Of a DNA stretch of 64,000 nucleotides, positions 44,590 to 56,389 are shown one piece after another. The notes beneath the pieces are model-generated. The model did not search any database. It was not told where the DNA came from and saw only the letters and a list, made by a program, of their open reading frames with translations. How positions within the stretch are numbered: the stretch's first letter is position 1; every line of letters starts with the position of its first letter. This stretch comes from CAWBBA01 sp963729795 (GTDB lineage Bacteria > Desulfobacterota > Desulfomonilia > Desulfomonilales > Desulfomonilaceae). Made by a program: the position numbers and the translations under genes. The stretch lies in NCBI GenBank assembly GCA_963729795.1, contig CAVSPC010000013.1:1-64000 (forward strand), in the 5' to 3' direction.

Positions 44590-47500
44590 CGCATCATGAT
44601 ATTCTTTGCTTGCATCACGACCATTCCGTTTTCATCCAGGGCTCGGGCGTTCCAGCTTATGCCGTCCGCGTTCTGATTTTGCATCCGGGCCTCTATGGTG
44701 ATGTTTTCGCCGTCCAAGCACTTTCTCCAGAACTGCATCTCTCCAATTCTATATGGAATCATGGATCGCTTCTCCGACTGATCCCTCATTACGATGTAAA
44801 AATTCACCACCTGCATGAGGGCTTCCAGGAGATAGGGAGAGTATTGATACCGCGTCTGAGCGGGATCTGCGAAGTCACGAACTTCTCGATAGATCATCCG
44901 CCCGCGGATAGTTTTAGGGGACGTGCCGTTCAAATCTTCGATTACCCGGTACCTGCCTCGCAAGTCGGTTCGGTCTTGATACCACTGTATCACCTCGTTA
45001 CAATCCATAGGCCGGCTGTCCAATTCATCCAGTCTCACGGGAAAACCGGGAAGATTCTCAACTTGAAACGGGCTTGTTCCGCGGAGCAGCACCAGGGCTT
45101 TATAATTGGCATGGGTTCGCCCCATGACACGTCCCGACGGGGAAATCTCCCTGGTTGCAAGAGAGACTTCGCAGACAACCTCACCCGGAGAAGCATGAAC
45201 GCGGCGGCACGAAATTTCCGAAGACCTTCTCAGGCCCGGTGGGCAATCAATGATCTCCAAGAACTGAGCGTCCCGAATCCCTCGAACTTCGAGGTAAGGA
45301 TACAGTACGCAAGCAGCCTCCATGAAGGTCTCCAGAGCCATAATTGCAGACACTAACGGGTGTCTTAGGAACTTGAAGGGTTTGTGGTCCTGAATCCATA
45401 AATCCTTTTCCAGAGTAAATGACCGAGAGGCTTGAAGGTCCCCCTTGAGCATGTCGACTCGGGAGATCGTTTCGATCATTGGCAGATCTTCCGGCGTAAA
45501 CACAACTGTGCCCGCTTCGATCTTGCCGGGAGCAGGCATGGCCTCATCCGCATCCAATAGAACTGTGCTCAAGTCAGGCAGCGAACGCATAAACAGCACC
45601 CAGACGTCTTCCGAGGGCGCCACGAAGAGTTCACGGCAAAAGAGTCCTGCGAGCTCGTGAGCGTGGACGTAACCGGCCTTCATCCGTTTCATAAGTGCCT
45701 GGATGTCCGGGTCTTCCGCCATGCCAGCTCCCTTAATGGGGGGCAGCATCATAGCCTTGAAGCGTATTGATTGGTCCCGGCTGCGAAGCTGCGCCATTAA
45801 TGCTGACATCAGCCTGTTTCCAGCGGAGTAATTGGCCTGGCCGGGATTTCCCTGAATCGCGGCGGCCGACGAAAGGCAGGCAAAGAACTTCAAGCACTGC
45901 TTCTCTGCCGCCGTGTAGAGATTCCACGCACCCAAGAACTTGACGTCCATCGCTGCCGCGAAATCTTCAGGGCTCATCTGTTTTACAAAATTGTCCCTGA
46001 GAATTCCTGCGCCATGAACGACACCGTCGATTTTCCCATAGCGCTCGATGATTTCTCTCGCAACGGTTCCGACCTCCTCGGGATCGGTCACGTCGCACTT
46101 GAGGTACGTCGCTTCTATCCCTGACGATTGCAAATCTTCGAGGGTACGGGCTATTTCCGCCGCTTTGGAAATCTTCGAAATCTCTCGTTCTCGTTTCCGC
46201 GTCCGACAGCCCGGCACCGCGGGCTGCAACCAGATTGCCGATGGCTTCTTCCAATGGAATTTTCTCGGACAGGAGTCGGTGGAAATCAATTTCGGCATCG
46301 AGCGCAGTCCTCCCCAAAAAGACCATTTTGCACCCAAAGGGGACAAGGCTGCGTGCGAGAAACGAAGTTACGCCGTAACCGCCGCCGGAAAAAACCACGA
46401 CGTCTTCAGGGCCAAGATCAAATGCCTCAGAATCCTCAAAAGCCGACAGCTCACATACTCCCATGCGGGAGAAGGATTTTCCATCTCGATAAATAGTCTC
46501 AATAACCTTCTGCCCCCGATCCAATGACCCGCGAATAGCGTCTCTCAATTCGCTTTTCTCATGGAGCCGCACCGAGCGGAACTGAACAGACCCAAACTCA
46601 TGTGCCATGCTGAGAAACATCCCAAGCAAGCCTTCGGCCAGCAGCCGTCCGGCCCCTTCAGTTCGATCAGTCTTGTGAAGAAGCAAAACAAACTTCTTTG
46701 CAGGGGATTCCAGGAAGGTCTTTAATGAGCAGAAAAATCCCTTGAGCAGGCGAGATACATCCTGTACGCTCAATTGCTTGGTAGCGGGCGCGTCATCCAC
46801 TATGAAGACCATTCCCGCCAGGGCTTCAATCTGGCCGATCCGCTTGGCGGCTTTCGAAGCTCCGTCATCCGCGCGAATGTCGAATTCCTTTCCCTCTTGG
46901 CCATTTCCACCTTCCACAAAGGTCAATGGAACAATATTGACCCCATAGTCCCTGCGAAAGACATCTCCTGTGATTTTGCGAAGCTCGGTCCCGCTGGTGG
47001 GGGAAAAGATAGCCACTGATTCGAGCGGACTTAGCTCAATTAACTGAATTGGGCCGGCTTCAAGAGGGACTTCTCTAAAAACCAGCCTGCGTATACTTTG
47101 TGTCTCTTCGGAAACCTCCGGCGCCGTCTGTTCTTCCGGCTGAGAAGAAGGAGCGTCGGTCTTTGCAAGCGGCCGCGCCGGCTGCGACCGAGCCACTACC
47201 TCGGCAATTCGATCTGAAATGTCCTTGACAGTCCGCACGTCCATGAAATCTTCAAGCTCGATCTTGATCCCGAAGTGACTCTCTACTGCATCCATGATGA
47301 CGGGTAGACGGCTGGAACGTATCGAGAGGTCTTCTCTCAGGTCCATTTCCGGCTCGATCTCATCCCTTTCGTAGCCTGTGGCCTCCATAATTATTCGGAT
47401 GACGGTCTCAGTATCGTCTGCGCTTTCCGGTTCGGCCGCAGGCACATTGGCCGTGGCCTGGATTGTCGGTGTGGGACTACCAGCCACCGTGGGAATCACA

Positions 47501-50500
47501 GGCGCGGCCTCCGTAGCAGGGCTTGCCGGAAGTACCACGTGTGCGCCCATGCCCGGAAACATTTGCCCAAGGACTCCGTCCAGGCTCTCCTCGGAGAATT
47601 GAGGATCATGATCCCGGCGAATTGCCGCCAAAAGGTTTGGCTTAAGAAATCTTCCAAAGCTTTCCATAATGAAAGCGTTGATCTCTCGCTGAACGATATA
47701 GGCCAGAGGTCCGGGGCCACCGGGCAACTGCACGGCACGCCCTGCGGCTGTCGCGGGGACCAATGGAGCGGGTTGTATCTTCTCATCAGACTTGCCGAGT
47801 GAGACGAACTTGACAGGCCCACCAACCGCGAGGTTGCCCGTCGTGAACATTTGAGAGAGTGCGGTCCTGTAGACCGTCGGCTCAGCCGAAGGCAGGCATG
47901 TTTGAATACATTCCGCCTCTTCGATGCAGTCTGCTATTAAATTGCTCAAGATTGCCCGGGGTCCCACCTCCACGAAGAGTCGCACCCCGTAATCGTCCCA
48001 GAGCGTCCGAACGTTTTGCATCCAGTGCACTGGTGACTCTAGATGGGCCATGACAATGGCCTTGATCTCACTACTACCCGCAGGGAACGGTTGCATTGTA
48101 GTGTTGGAAATCACCGGGATTTGCGGGGGATGGAATTCAATGCCGGCGATAAACTCTTCCAATTCATCATGAATACATCTCATGATGGGGGAGTGGAACG
48201 CCATGCTGACCCTCAGCAATGTATTGCGATAACCCAGTTCCTTCAGCTCCACTCCCATTGACTTCACCGCTTCTGTGTCCCCTCCCACTACCAACTGATG
48301 CGGCGAATTTATATTGGTTATGTATACGTGCTCTCGCCGGCTCATCAGCTCTTCAAGGACATCCATGGGCGCGTCCACCGCCATCATCACGCCGGGATCC
48401 GCATTTATTTCGCAGGCTTTGTCCATGCATATCGCCCGCATGTTGACAATCCGAAAACCATCCTCAAAGGAGTAGACGCCTGCCAGACAAAGGGCCGTCA
48501 GTTCGCCCAAACTGTGACCGGCCAAGGCCTGGGGGCGGATGCCCAGAGAGACAAGATACTGGACCATGGCATATTCCATGGTGAAGAGCGCAGGCTGCTG
48601 CCAACGCGTCTTCTGCAGATCTTCCTCCTGGTCGTGGAAAAGTAACTGCAAAAGGTCGAAGTCCGCCACCTCCGCAGCCCGATCCATCCATTGACGGATG
48701 ACGGGAAAGGTCTGATAGAGTTCATGTCCCATCCCTGCATAGTGGGAACCCTGCCCCGGAAAAACAAAAGCAAGACGCGGGGTTGGGAGATCCTCGCTGC
48801 AAAGATGTATTCCCTCACGCGCCAATGCCTTGAGACGCTTTGGCGGGATTGGGCCGCCATTTATGAGGGACCCGGTCCTTTGGATGCGAGCAATAGCTTC
48901 AGGTTCGGAATCCGCGGCTGTGGATATTCGATAAGGCGTTTCACCGATTACGGTTCTGAAGAAGTAGATCCCTTGCGGGGAGAGATCGCTTCTATCCGGC
49001 TTTGGGGCTCCCTGCTCGAGAGGCAATGTCAAAATGCTATCCTGATGTTCCATAGCTTGCTCCACCTGCACCACGTAATTTGACCCCCCGAAGCCGAATG
49101 CATTTACCTGGAGACGTCGCGGATGGCCATTTCTGAGCTTCCAATCGGCCGGCTCCGAATGAATCGCCAGCCGTGAGCCCTCTATTCCCATTTCCGGATC
49201 GGGATTCCTGTAATTGAGTGTGGCCGGGAAAATTCCGGCCCTCATTGCCATGATGCCTCTTATGAGAGAATTGATGCCGGAAGCACCCAGAGTATGCCCG
49301 ATTTGAGATTTGAATGAAGTTATCACTGTGCCTCGGCCCGAATCAAAGAAGGTCCGAAGCGCCTGCACCTCTTCCGCGTCCCCCTGGCGAGTGCTGGTGG
49401 CATGGCATTCGACCAAGTCCACGCCATCAGGGCCGTAAGATGCGTCTTTAAAGGAAGATTGTATGGCAATTTCCTGAGTTATTCTCGATGACTCAACCAT
49501 GCCGAGATTATTGTTGCTAGCGCCCATCGAGGTGATGTACGCATGGGCTTTGGCCCCTCTCTTGCGGGCCACTGACTCCCTTTCAATGACTATCATTCCG
49601 CCGCCCTCGCCCAAAACCATCCCGTCCCGGTCCGTGTCGAAGGGGCGGCTGGTCTCGGAAGCGGGCCGGTCAACCCCAGAAAGACCGGCAAGAGCGCCAA
49701 GAGCTGAAAATTCCAGAAAATGCATTGGAGTTAGATATTCTTCGGCCCCTCCAACGATTGCAGCATCAATGATCCCGTTCTTGATCATTTGGACCGCGCT
49801 GTAAAGCGCCACGAGAGCGGTTGCGCACGCGGCGGAGACCGAAAAACTCGGCCCCATGAAGCCGTACCTGTTGCAAATGAATCCGCCGGCCGAGCAATTT
49901 AGCCTCCCCAGAAGAGTCGTGTCGTCTATGGCTATGCGGCCTGCTTTGACCTCCTCTTCGATGGCTTTTTCCGTCTCGGGCGTAAGCTGAAGGACTCTCT
50001 TCACAGCGGATACGATCTTGCTCAAGGACCCACGGATTATCACGTCCTGCAAGGTGGCGGCAGCTTCTCCGGAATTCTGGGAAATCAGTACCGCGATACG
50101 CTCCCGCGGTATACCGGATTCAAGAATCCGGGATTCCTCAATTGCTTTGCCTGCGAGCCACATCGTGATCTTCGTGGAATCGGTCATGGTCCTGAAATCT
50201 TGAGGAGGAATCCCGATCTCCTTGCGCGAGACCTCGATGTTTTGGAATGCCCCGACCTTGCAATAGGTCTTTTCCGAGACTCGAGGGCGCGGATTAAAGA
50301 AGAGTGCATGATCCCACCTGGATATCGGTATCGGGACTATCCCGCTTTTCATGGCGACCGATGCAGCCCAGACCTCTTCCGGACAGTTCCCGAGAGAATT
50401 GACCACACTCATCCCGGTGATGGCTATTCGTTCCCCATTCGGCTCATGATAAGCCGGCCCAGGCGCCGGTGAACGTTTCCATTCCGGTGTTTCTCTGCTG

Positions 50501-52598
50501 ATCTCCTCCTTGCTCGGATGGAGCGGAGAGACGTGGCGAATCGGACTCACGAGAGGTAAGCCAAGGGCTAGAGGCGCTTCCGCCAGCTCCCGGTGCAATT
50601 CCTGAATGGTACAAATTTTCGTCAGCGTGCCGGCACAGGCGCCGCTCATAAACTGGCCTTGATCTAGACAGGTAGACTCGTCCAGGGCCGTGCCGCCGGG
50701 TCTGTCCATCCCACGAGCAGCGGTGAACAGGCTTCCCGCGCTCAGCGCTTCAATTTTGTTACGAAATGACGATTCATCCTCAGAACCCGCGGCAAATTCT
50801 CGTTCCAGGGTACAAATCGCCTCGATCTTCGCGGTCTTCAAAGAGCGCACTCGCAGACCGGTCCCTTCACCCGTCACTATAGTACCTTCCGGCGCGGACT
50901 CCAGGATCATGCGCTGATACAGCTTTGTCAGCGCTCCGGTTTCAACCATCTCGGCGGTAGTCAGGTATGAGGTCCCCATCTGAACGGCATCTGCTCCAAG
51001 CATCGCAGCAATAAATGCGGTCTCCCGGTTGCAGATCCCGCCTGCCAGTATGATCCGGCGCCCTTCGAACAGCGATGGGTTCCGTTCTTTCAGATCAACA
51101 ATTGTCTGGGCAAGAGTCAGTGTGCTGTGCTGGCCTACGTGACCGCCGGCTTCGTGCCCTTCGCAAATGACGTACCGGATGCCCGCGTCAAGGGCCAGGC
51201 TCACGAGTTCTTCGGAAGGAGCTATGTAAATCGCTTCCACGCCCTCTTCCCTCAGCGCCGCGGCATGGGACGGTTCACCTGCCGCAATCACGGCGAATCT
51301 GGGTTTGACCTTTTTGATCCAAGCCAGTTGAATGTCACGGTACGGGTTTTCCGACAGTGTAATAACGTTGACCGCATAAGGTCGGTCTCCCATTATCTCG
51401 GACATGCGCCCGAACTTTTCGTCGAGCGTTTTTCCGTCCATCAGGCCCAGCGCTATGGTGGGGAGGCCGCCGGCTTCCGAGACTTTCAGGGCAAAATCCG
51501 GGACGTCGGTGATCCAAGACATTGCCCCCTGGACGAACGGATACCGCGTGCCCATTTCCTTGGCCACAGGGCTGTTGAACAAAGGCCTTTTCCTTGTCCG
51601 CCGCCGTCTGGCAGCAAGCGTCGATCGATGCTGATAAAGCGATCCAGGGCCTCGCCCGTGTCGGAACCGAAGCGTCTGACAAAGGACGCGGCAAAAGACG
51701 CCTCGACTCCCAGCGGTATCAGTTCTTCCCGACCAAACGAGCTTTCCAGCGGATGACTAGCCTCGTCCGTGATCTTTTTGGCGAAGAAACGCCGCTGTTC
51801 GTCTCGTATCTCCGAGCCACAAAGAGATCCTGCAAAGGATTTCAAATCCCGCACGGCCCGCGAATTGCCCTTGTTAAAGAGGCGGCAGGGCACTCCGAGG
51901 TTCAATCCTGTCAGGTCGGTATGATCCGGTCGGAGATTAGATATGCGCCGGCGAACATTATCGTCGGCTGACATAAGGTCGGTCAGCCAGTGGACGCTCT
52001 CGAATACGATCCCCCGGGCACCCGTGGACAAGAAAGCCGCCGCGGCCTCTGGAGTCGCAATGCCTCCCCAGACGACCAGGCCGGGTTGTTCGCTCCTGTC
52101 TCGAATCAAAGCCCGCACTGCGCCGTACAAGGTAAGGGTCGTTTCAGTGCTTGTGAACCCGGAAGCTTCGTTCCCTTTGAGCCCGATATTTCTTATGCCG
52201 GGATGCTTGTCGAGGATGCTTGATATCAGATTGACGGACCCAACCACTGGGATAACGTCAAAATGGCCTGTCAGATCTTCGATGCGTTTAAGGACATCCT
52301 CGGGATCCTCCTCAAGGAGGATGGGATGGAGTTCGACCCAGACTCTGTTTATACCCGTCTCGCCCAGAAATTCTTCAAGGCCGGGATTCATGAGAAAAGT
52401 CGGGGAGATCTTGAGGTCAACCGCATCGCGTGAGGCATCGGACTGCAAGAGCGCGGTGCCGGCCGATTCCGGTTGGATTGTCGACAGGTCGAATATCGCT
52501 TGAGTTTTTGAGCTGCGGGCGGTCTCGACAACTGAGGAGGTGATCTCTTTTGGAGGCCATACAAAAGCAATTATGGGTCTCGTATGGTCGGCAGTCAT
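44574..52598 (-). CDS. Multidomain polyketide/fatty-acid-like megasynthase (two frameshifts)
   Basis: One gene for about 2,670 residues, read in three frames. Order: (a) 52598-50600, nitronate-monooxygenase/enoyl-reductase-like flavin barrel sequence in two sections (VVWGGIATPEAAAAFLSTGA, then PFVQGAMSW ... GHEAGGHVG ... ILAGGICNRE); (b) ketosynthase about 50440-49060 with SAACATA and ECHAT plus IGHTLGASG, giving Cys-His-His; (c) acyltransferase 48775-47850 with GHSLGE and AFHSP, favouring malonyl; (d) carrier domain about 47420-47200 with SIRSS; (e) ketoreductase 46410-45600 with GGYGVTS and NPGQANYSAGN; (f) dehydratase-like hotdog 45420-44574 with IQDHKP. Frame breaks at about 51590 (AAAA run) and 46195. 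GAGAGG precedes the ATG. It resembles PfaA/HglE-type iterative synthases. Confidence 0.85.
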
Positions 52599-53052
52599 CT
52601 ATTACCTCTCAATTATGATCATTACAGAAACCATTAATATATCACATTCTACAGTGACGGGAAGCCAAAAACAAACTGGCGGCTACTGCTATGCTTGAAA
52701 GCGGGCGCAGGTCGGCTTGGATCTTGCCGTACTCATTCCGGGAAATATTATGGCCACAGCCGTTGCCAAATCAAGTATGACATCTGCAATGTCTTTGTGC
52801 TTCGCGCCTGGTAATTGCCGGAATTGAAACACTGGAGCCTCCAGCGGGAACAAAGATCGCCTCTCTGCACTCGTAACAACATACGGCGGGACCTGCTGTC
52901 CTAGCGAATCCCGCTGTCTAATTGATTAAGCGCTCTTTTCCCTTGCAGGAAATGTCCTGGTGTTTTAAAGTTAAAAATTGGTTATGAAACCGGGGCAGAA
53001 TTTCATCCGGTTTCGGACCGAGAATCACAAATTAGTACGTTGGAGGATTATC
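52599..53052. other. Divergent promoter region
   Basis: Between the minus-strand megasynthase and the plus-strand reductase lies an AT-rich 450-nt stretch with no gene. It must carry promoters for both directions. GGAGG at 53041-53045 serves the reductase. I could not identify a specific operator. Confidence 0.45.
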
Positions 53053-54141
53053 ATGGAGCCTATGAAAGTACTACTCACCGGGGGCACCGGCTTCCTGGGG
53101 GAGTATCTTCTGGCAGAATTGCTAGAGCGAGGGCATAGCGTTTGGGCGCTCTATCGGAGCGAATCGCGCAAGCTTGATACCATCCATTATTTGAGCCGCA
53201 TGGGCCTTCCCCGGAGTTCCGGCAGTTTGCGCTGGTTTAAAGGGGAAGTTCTCGACGCGGACTCTCAATGGGATAACTGGTGCCGAGACTGTGAGGGGCT
53301 CGAGGAGGTCGATACCCTGCTCCACAGTGCAGCCGCAACAAGGCTCCACATGGATGCATCCGGTGAGCCTCTCAGAACCAACCTGGGAAGCGCCAAGGCA
53401 TTTCGGAGACTGATGGACCGCAAGCCCATGAACGTGCACCTGATCAGCACGGCTTATGTATGCGGCTTTATCCAGGGCCTAGTGATGAAGGAAATCAACC
53501 ACCCGAGGGGTGATTTTGTCAACGTTTATGAAGAAAGCAAGTGGGAAGCCGAGCAGATCTGGATGGGAGATGCAACCATACTGCGACCATCCATTATTGT
53601 CGGTGACTCGGAGACCGGAAGGTGCAATTCATTCGGCGGCTGGTACATCTTGTTCCAGGCAGTACATCTGCTTGACAGGCTTATGCGAGACGCTGACGGT
53701 GCCAATCGGCTCCATCTCGAACTCAATGTTCCGGCCGACGCAAGCGGTACTATGAACATCATTACGGTGGATTCTCTGGCCAAGGAGGCCATCCGTATTA
53801 TAGAAAATCCCGCAAATCACAAGAAGATCTTTCACCTCAGCCATCCCGATCCGCCCACGCATCAGTGGACTCTGGACTTCATCTGCAACAGATTCAATGT
53901 CGGCGGATTCAACTTTGCCGGAGCCGGCGCGCCTTTTACTCAGCCCCGCAACAGGATTGAGCGAATGGTATGGCGACAGATGCAGACCATCCTCTTTCAT
54001 TTCTCCAACAACCCGTCTTTCGACCGCACCAATACAGACGCGGCTGTCCCGGATCTAAAGCCTGCGCCGATCACCGAGGAGTTGGCCGGCAAGCTGCTTG
54101 ATTACGCGATAGCCTGCGACTGGGGCCAGGGGTGCCAGTAA
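53053..54141 (+). CDS. Thioester-reductase-like SDR
   Basis: This 362-residue extended short-chain dehydrogenase starts at ATG 53053 (GGAGG 7 nt upstream). The nucleotide motif is TGGTGFLGEYLL at the N-terminus; LLHSAAATR and the active-site STAYVCG...YEESKWEAE (Tyr-x-x-x-Lys) follow. This pattern matches the thioester-reductase/fatty acyl reductase group (NAD_binding_4), including HglB-like proteins that release a carrier-bound acyl chain as alcohol or aldehyde. The divergent position next to the megasynthase suggests it releases that product. It could alternatively be a sugar- or sterol-type SDR. Confidence 0.75.
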   Translation: MEPMKVLLTGGTGFLGEYLLAELLERGHSVWALYRSESRKLDTIHYLSRMGLPRSSGSLRWFKGEVLDADSQWDNWCRDCEGLEEVDTLLHSAAATRLHMDASGEPLRTNLGSAKAFRRLMDRKPMNVHLISTAYVCGFIQGLVMKEINHPRGDFVNVYEESKWEAEQIWMGDATILRPSIIVGDSETGRCNSFGGWYILFQAVHLLDRLMRDADGANRLHLELNVPADASGTMNIITVDSLAKEAIRIIENPANHKKIFHLSHPDPPTHQWTLDFICNRFNVGGFNFAGAGAPFTQPRNRIERMVWRQMQTILFHFSNNPSFDRTNTDAAVPDLKPAPITEELAGKLLDYAIACDWGQGCQ

Positions 54142-54156
54142 GTTCAGAAAATCACC

Positions 54157-54972
54157 ATGAACGACTCGTACGTGCACGGTTATAATCTGCGGGAAAGCGT
54201 GCGCTTGCAGGATCAGGCCGGAACGTTGGTGGATCTCCTCCACTCGGACACGTCCTACCCTGAGGGCAGCATCGTCCTGGAGGCCGGGTGTGGTGTCGGC
54301 GCCCAAACCCTTACTCTTGCCCGAAACAGTCCGGGAGCACGAATCATCTCGGTGGACATATCCGCAAACTCGCTCGCGGAAGCTAAGTCCAGAGCAGATG
54401 CGGCCGGTCTCACCAATGTGGAGTTCCGGCAAGGCGACATCTTCGCTTTACCCTTTGACCCGGAATCGTTCGACCACCTCTTCGTCTGTTTCGTCCTGGA
54501 GCACCTCTCGCGACCGGTCGAAGCGCTGGCTGCACTCAAGAAGCTGCTCAAGCCGGGCGGTACCATCACTGCCATTGAGGGAGACCATGGGTCGGCCTAT
54601 TTCCATCCCGACAGCGATGCGGCCCGTAGGGCAATCCGATGCCAGGTCGAGTTGCAGGCCGCGGCCGGCGGTAACGCATTGATTGGGCGGCAGCTTTATC
54701 CTCTGCTGGTCGAGGCGGGTTACGACGGTGTCCGCGTTTCCCCACGGATGGTGTACGTGGATTGGAGCAGGCCGAATTTCGTTGACGGCTTCACCAAGAA
54801 GACGTTCACTGCGATGATCGAGGGCGTTCGTGAATCCGCTATTCAGGCCGGCATGGTAGAGCCAGAGGTCTTCGACGCAGGAATCCGAGCCCTTTACAGA
54901 ACCGCTGAAGCGGATGGCGTCTTTTGCTACACCTTCTTCAAGGCTGTGGGCGAGAAGACTACTCCCGGCTGA
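54157..54972 (+). CDS. Class I SAM-dependent methyltransferase
   Basis: This 271-residue protein has a Rossmann-like methyltransferase domain. Motif I is VLEAGCGVGAQTLTLA, with acidic VDIS after beta 2, motif II in FDHLFVCFVLEH and post-motif LLKPGGT. It lies 15 nt downstream of the reductase and is probably co-transcribed. The C-terminal 100 residues (YVDWSRPNFVDGF, then GVRESAIQAG) would select the acceptor. A small molecule or lipid substrate in the same pathway is likely; the exact one is unknown. Confidence 0.87.
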   Translation: MNDSYVHGYNLRESVRLQDQAGTLVDLLHSDTSYPEGSIVLEAGCGVGAQTLTLARNSPGARIISVDISANSLAEAKSRADAAGLTNVEFRQGDIFALPFDPESFDHLFVCFVLEHLSRPVEALAALKKLLKPGGTITAIEGDHGSAYFHPDSDAARRAIRCQVELQAAAGGNALIGRQLYPLLVEAGYDGVRVSPRMVYVDWSRPNFVDGFTKKTFTAMIEGVRESAIQAGMVEPEVFDAGIRALYRTAEADGVFCYTFFKAVGEKTTPG

Positions 54973-55105
54973 CAACTCAATCAAGTTGGCGGTAGGTCGG
55001 GCCGTGCCCGACGTGAATTGGCAGCCATAGGCCGCCCTACGGGTCTGATGTGTCCTGGAGTGCTCTGGATAGAGTGCGCCCCATTTTGTCAACAAGGAAA
55101 CGAGC

Positions 55106-55519
55106 ATGGTCAAGCGTCGAAAGGTCTGGATGTATTGTCCGCCCAAACCGCGTAAGCCGAAGGTGCCTGATGGGGTGAAGCTTGAACTCTCCGCAAAAGC
55201 CCTCCAGCTTATCGATGACTATCTGAGACCGCTGCACGTAAAGCCTCCCCCTAAGAATCCCGAGATCAACTATATCACCGAACTTTTCACCCGTTGGTAC
55301 CAAAGCTTTTTCTACTTCTGTGCCACGTACGCGTCGCCCGGGCCAAATGCCATTTCTCCCACATTCGAGGTTCGCTTCGCGCGGATGGGGTACGAAGGAG
55401 AAGGTAAGTTCAACCTCTCATATATGCGCCACACAGGCCAATGGTGGGTAATCCATTCAGGTCTCACTATGGATGAATGCCTCACAGCGATAAGGGATGA
55501 GCCGCACTTCATTCCATAG
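55106..55519 (+). CDS. Conserved 137-aa protein, copy 1
   Basis: This basic protein of 137 residues has the opening KRRKVWMYCPPKPRKPKVPDG (Pro/Lys-rich in pieces), a central aromatic block (FTRWYQSFFYFCATYASPGP) and the end TMDECLTAIRDEPHFIP. It is nearly identical to the gene at 59347. I remember similar proteins as multi-copy families in Planctomycetes and Desulfobacterota but know no function. CAAGGAAAC precedes the ATG. Each copy is flanked by GGTCGGGCCGTGCCCGAC hairpins and has a matching upstream region. Confidence 0.7.
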   Translation: MVKRRKVWMYCPPKPRKPKVPDGVKLELSAKALQLIDDYLRPLHVKPPPKNPEINYITELFTRWYQSFFYFCATYASPGPNAISPTFEVRFARMGYEGEGKFNLSYMRHTGQWWVIHSGLTMDECLTAIRDEPHFIP

Positions 55520-55716
55520 CGGCGGTAGGTCGGCCGTGCCCGACGAAAACCGGCGGCCACGGGCCGCCCTACCATGAATAAATACCATAGAGACATGTAG
55601 ACGACGCGATACATATAATGACAGGACGAGGATGTATGGCTGGGGTACAGCAAGGAGTTAAATGACCCCCGGCAAAGCCGGGGGCTTATTCCTGTTAGCC
55701 CCTCAAAGGGGCCGGC

Positions 55717-56175
55717 TCATGAGCCCCCTGAAGGGGGCGGGTCTTCGTCAAACATGTTGAGTTGGTCCAAACGGGCGTCTTCGGCTTCTTGATCTCGTAT
55801 GTATTTTCTGACCGAATCCTCATCGAGTCCTACGGTGGAAACATAGAAACCTCGTGCCCAAAAGCTTTCTCCCGTGAAATTCCGCTTTCTGCCCTTGAAG
55901 TTCCTCGCAATCGAAATGGCACTTTTGCCCTTAATGTACCCGATGACACCCGAAACAGCGTACTTCGGAGGAATGCTCACGCACATGTGTATGTGATCCG
56001 CTCGCAAACAACCCTCCACAATTTTGGACTCCTTCTGACGAGCCAACTCATGAAAAATACTGCCGAGATACTTGCGTATTGCTCCATAAATGGCTTTTTT
56101 ACGACGCTTCGGAATGAACACCACATGATACTTGCAGTCCCATCTCGTGTGATTTAGACTCTGCACGTCTTTCAT
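55717..56175 (-). CDS. tnpA: IS200/IS605-family Y1 transposase TnpA
   Basis: This 152-residue HUH transposase opens with TRWDCKYHVVFIPKRRKK. HUH is in LRADHIHMCVSIP (His-x-His) and the catalytic Tyr in a helix near the C-terminus (VRKYIRDQE). It nicks single-stranded DNA and joins it through a phosphotyrosine. Full length and intact, so possibly active. Its ribosome site is sequestered in the hairpin at 56179-56217. Confidence 0.93.
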   Translation of the reverse strand: MKDVQSLNHTRWDCKYHVVFIPKRRKKAIYGAIRKYLGSIFHELARQKESKIVEGCLRADHIHMCVSIPPKYAVSGVIGYIKGKSAISIARNFKGRKRNFTGESFWARGFYVSTVGLDEDSVRKYIRDQEAEDARLDQLNMFDEDPPPSGGS

Positions 56176-56178
56176 TGA

Positions 56179-56217
56179 AACCTCCCAGACTTGAGTGTTT
56201 GTGTGGTCTGGGAGGTT
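56179..56217 (-). promoter_or_regulatory. RBS-sequestering hairpin before tnpA
   Basis: Twelve-base perfect arms AACCTCCCAGAC (56179-56190) and GTCTGGGAGGTT (56206-56217) with a 15-nt loop end 3 nt before the ATG of tnpA. The GGGAGG ribosome site (reading on the minus strand) lies within the stem nearest the start codon, so the mRNA hairpin should block translation, a known IS200 self-restraint device. Confidence 0.8.
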
Positions 56218-56389
56218 GCCTCTACTGCTTCACACGGTCAAACCTCTGGGAGTCTCCCCGGCAAAGCCGGGGGCTTACCTGTGTTTTCGTTAGGAAACGA
56301 GACACAAATAACCGGGTTGGGGAATGTGCGCTTTCCAGAAGTGCGGCCAAAGTGATCATTGCCCAAGATTATGGCTATCTTCTGATCCG

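Larger units (their letters stand above)
55667..56277 (-). mobile_element. IS200-type insertion sequence
   Basis: A single-gene IS200 element. The ends carry the same 22-nt sequence in the same orientation (55667-55688 and 56256-56277). Each forms a hairpin CCCCGGCAAAGCCGGGG followed by GGCTTA, as expected for the subterminal hairpins recognised by single-strand Y1 transposases. There are no terminal inverted repeats. Exact cleavage sites lie a little outside these hairpins and are not determined. Confidence 0.75.

Noticed and set aside
44179..44676. Plus-strand frames within the PPTase and megasynthase region
   Set aside because: They are shadows of GC-rich minus-strand genes with clear domains.
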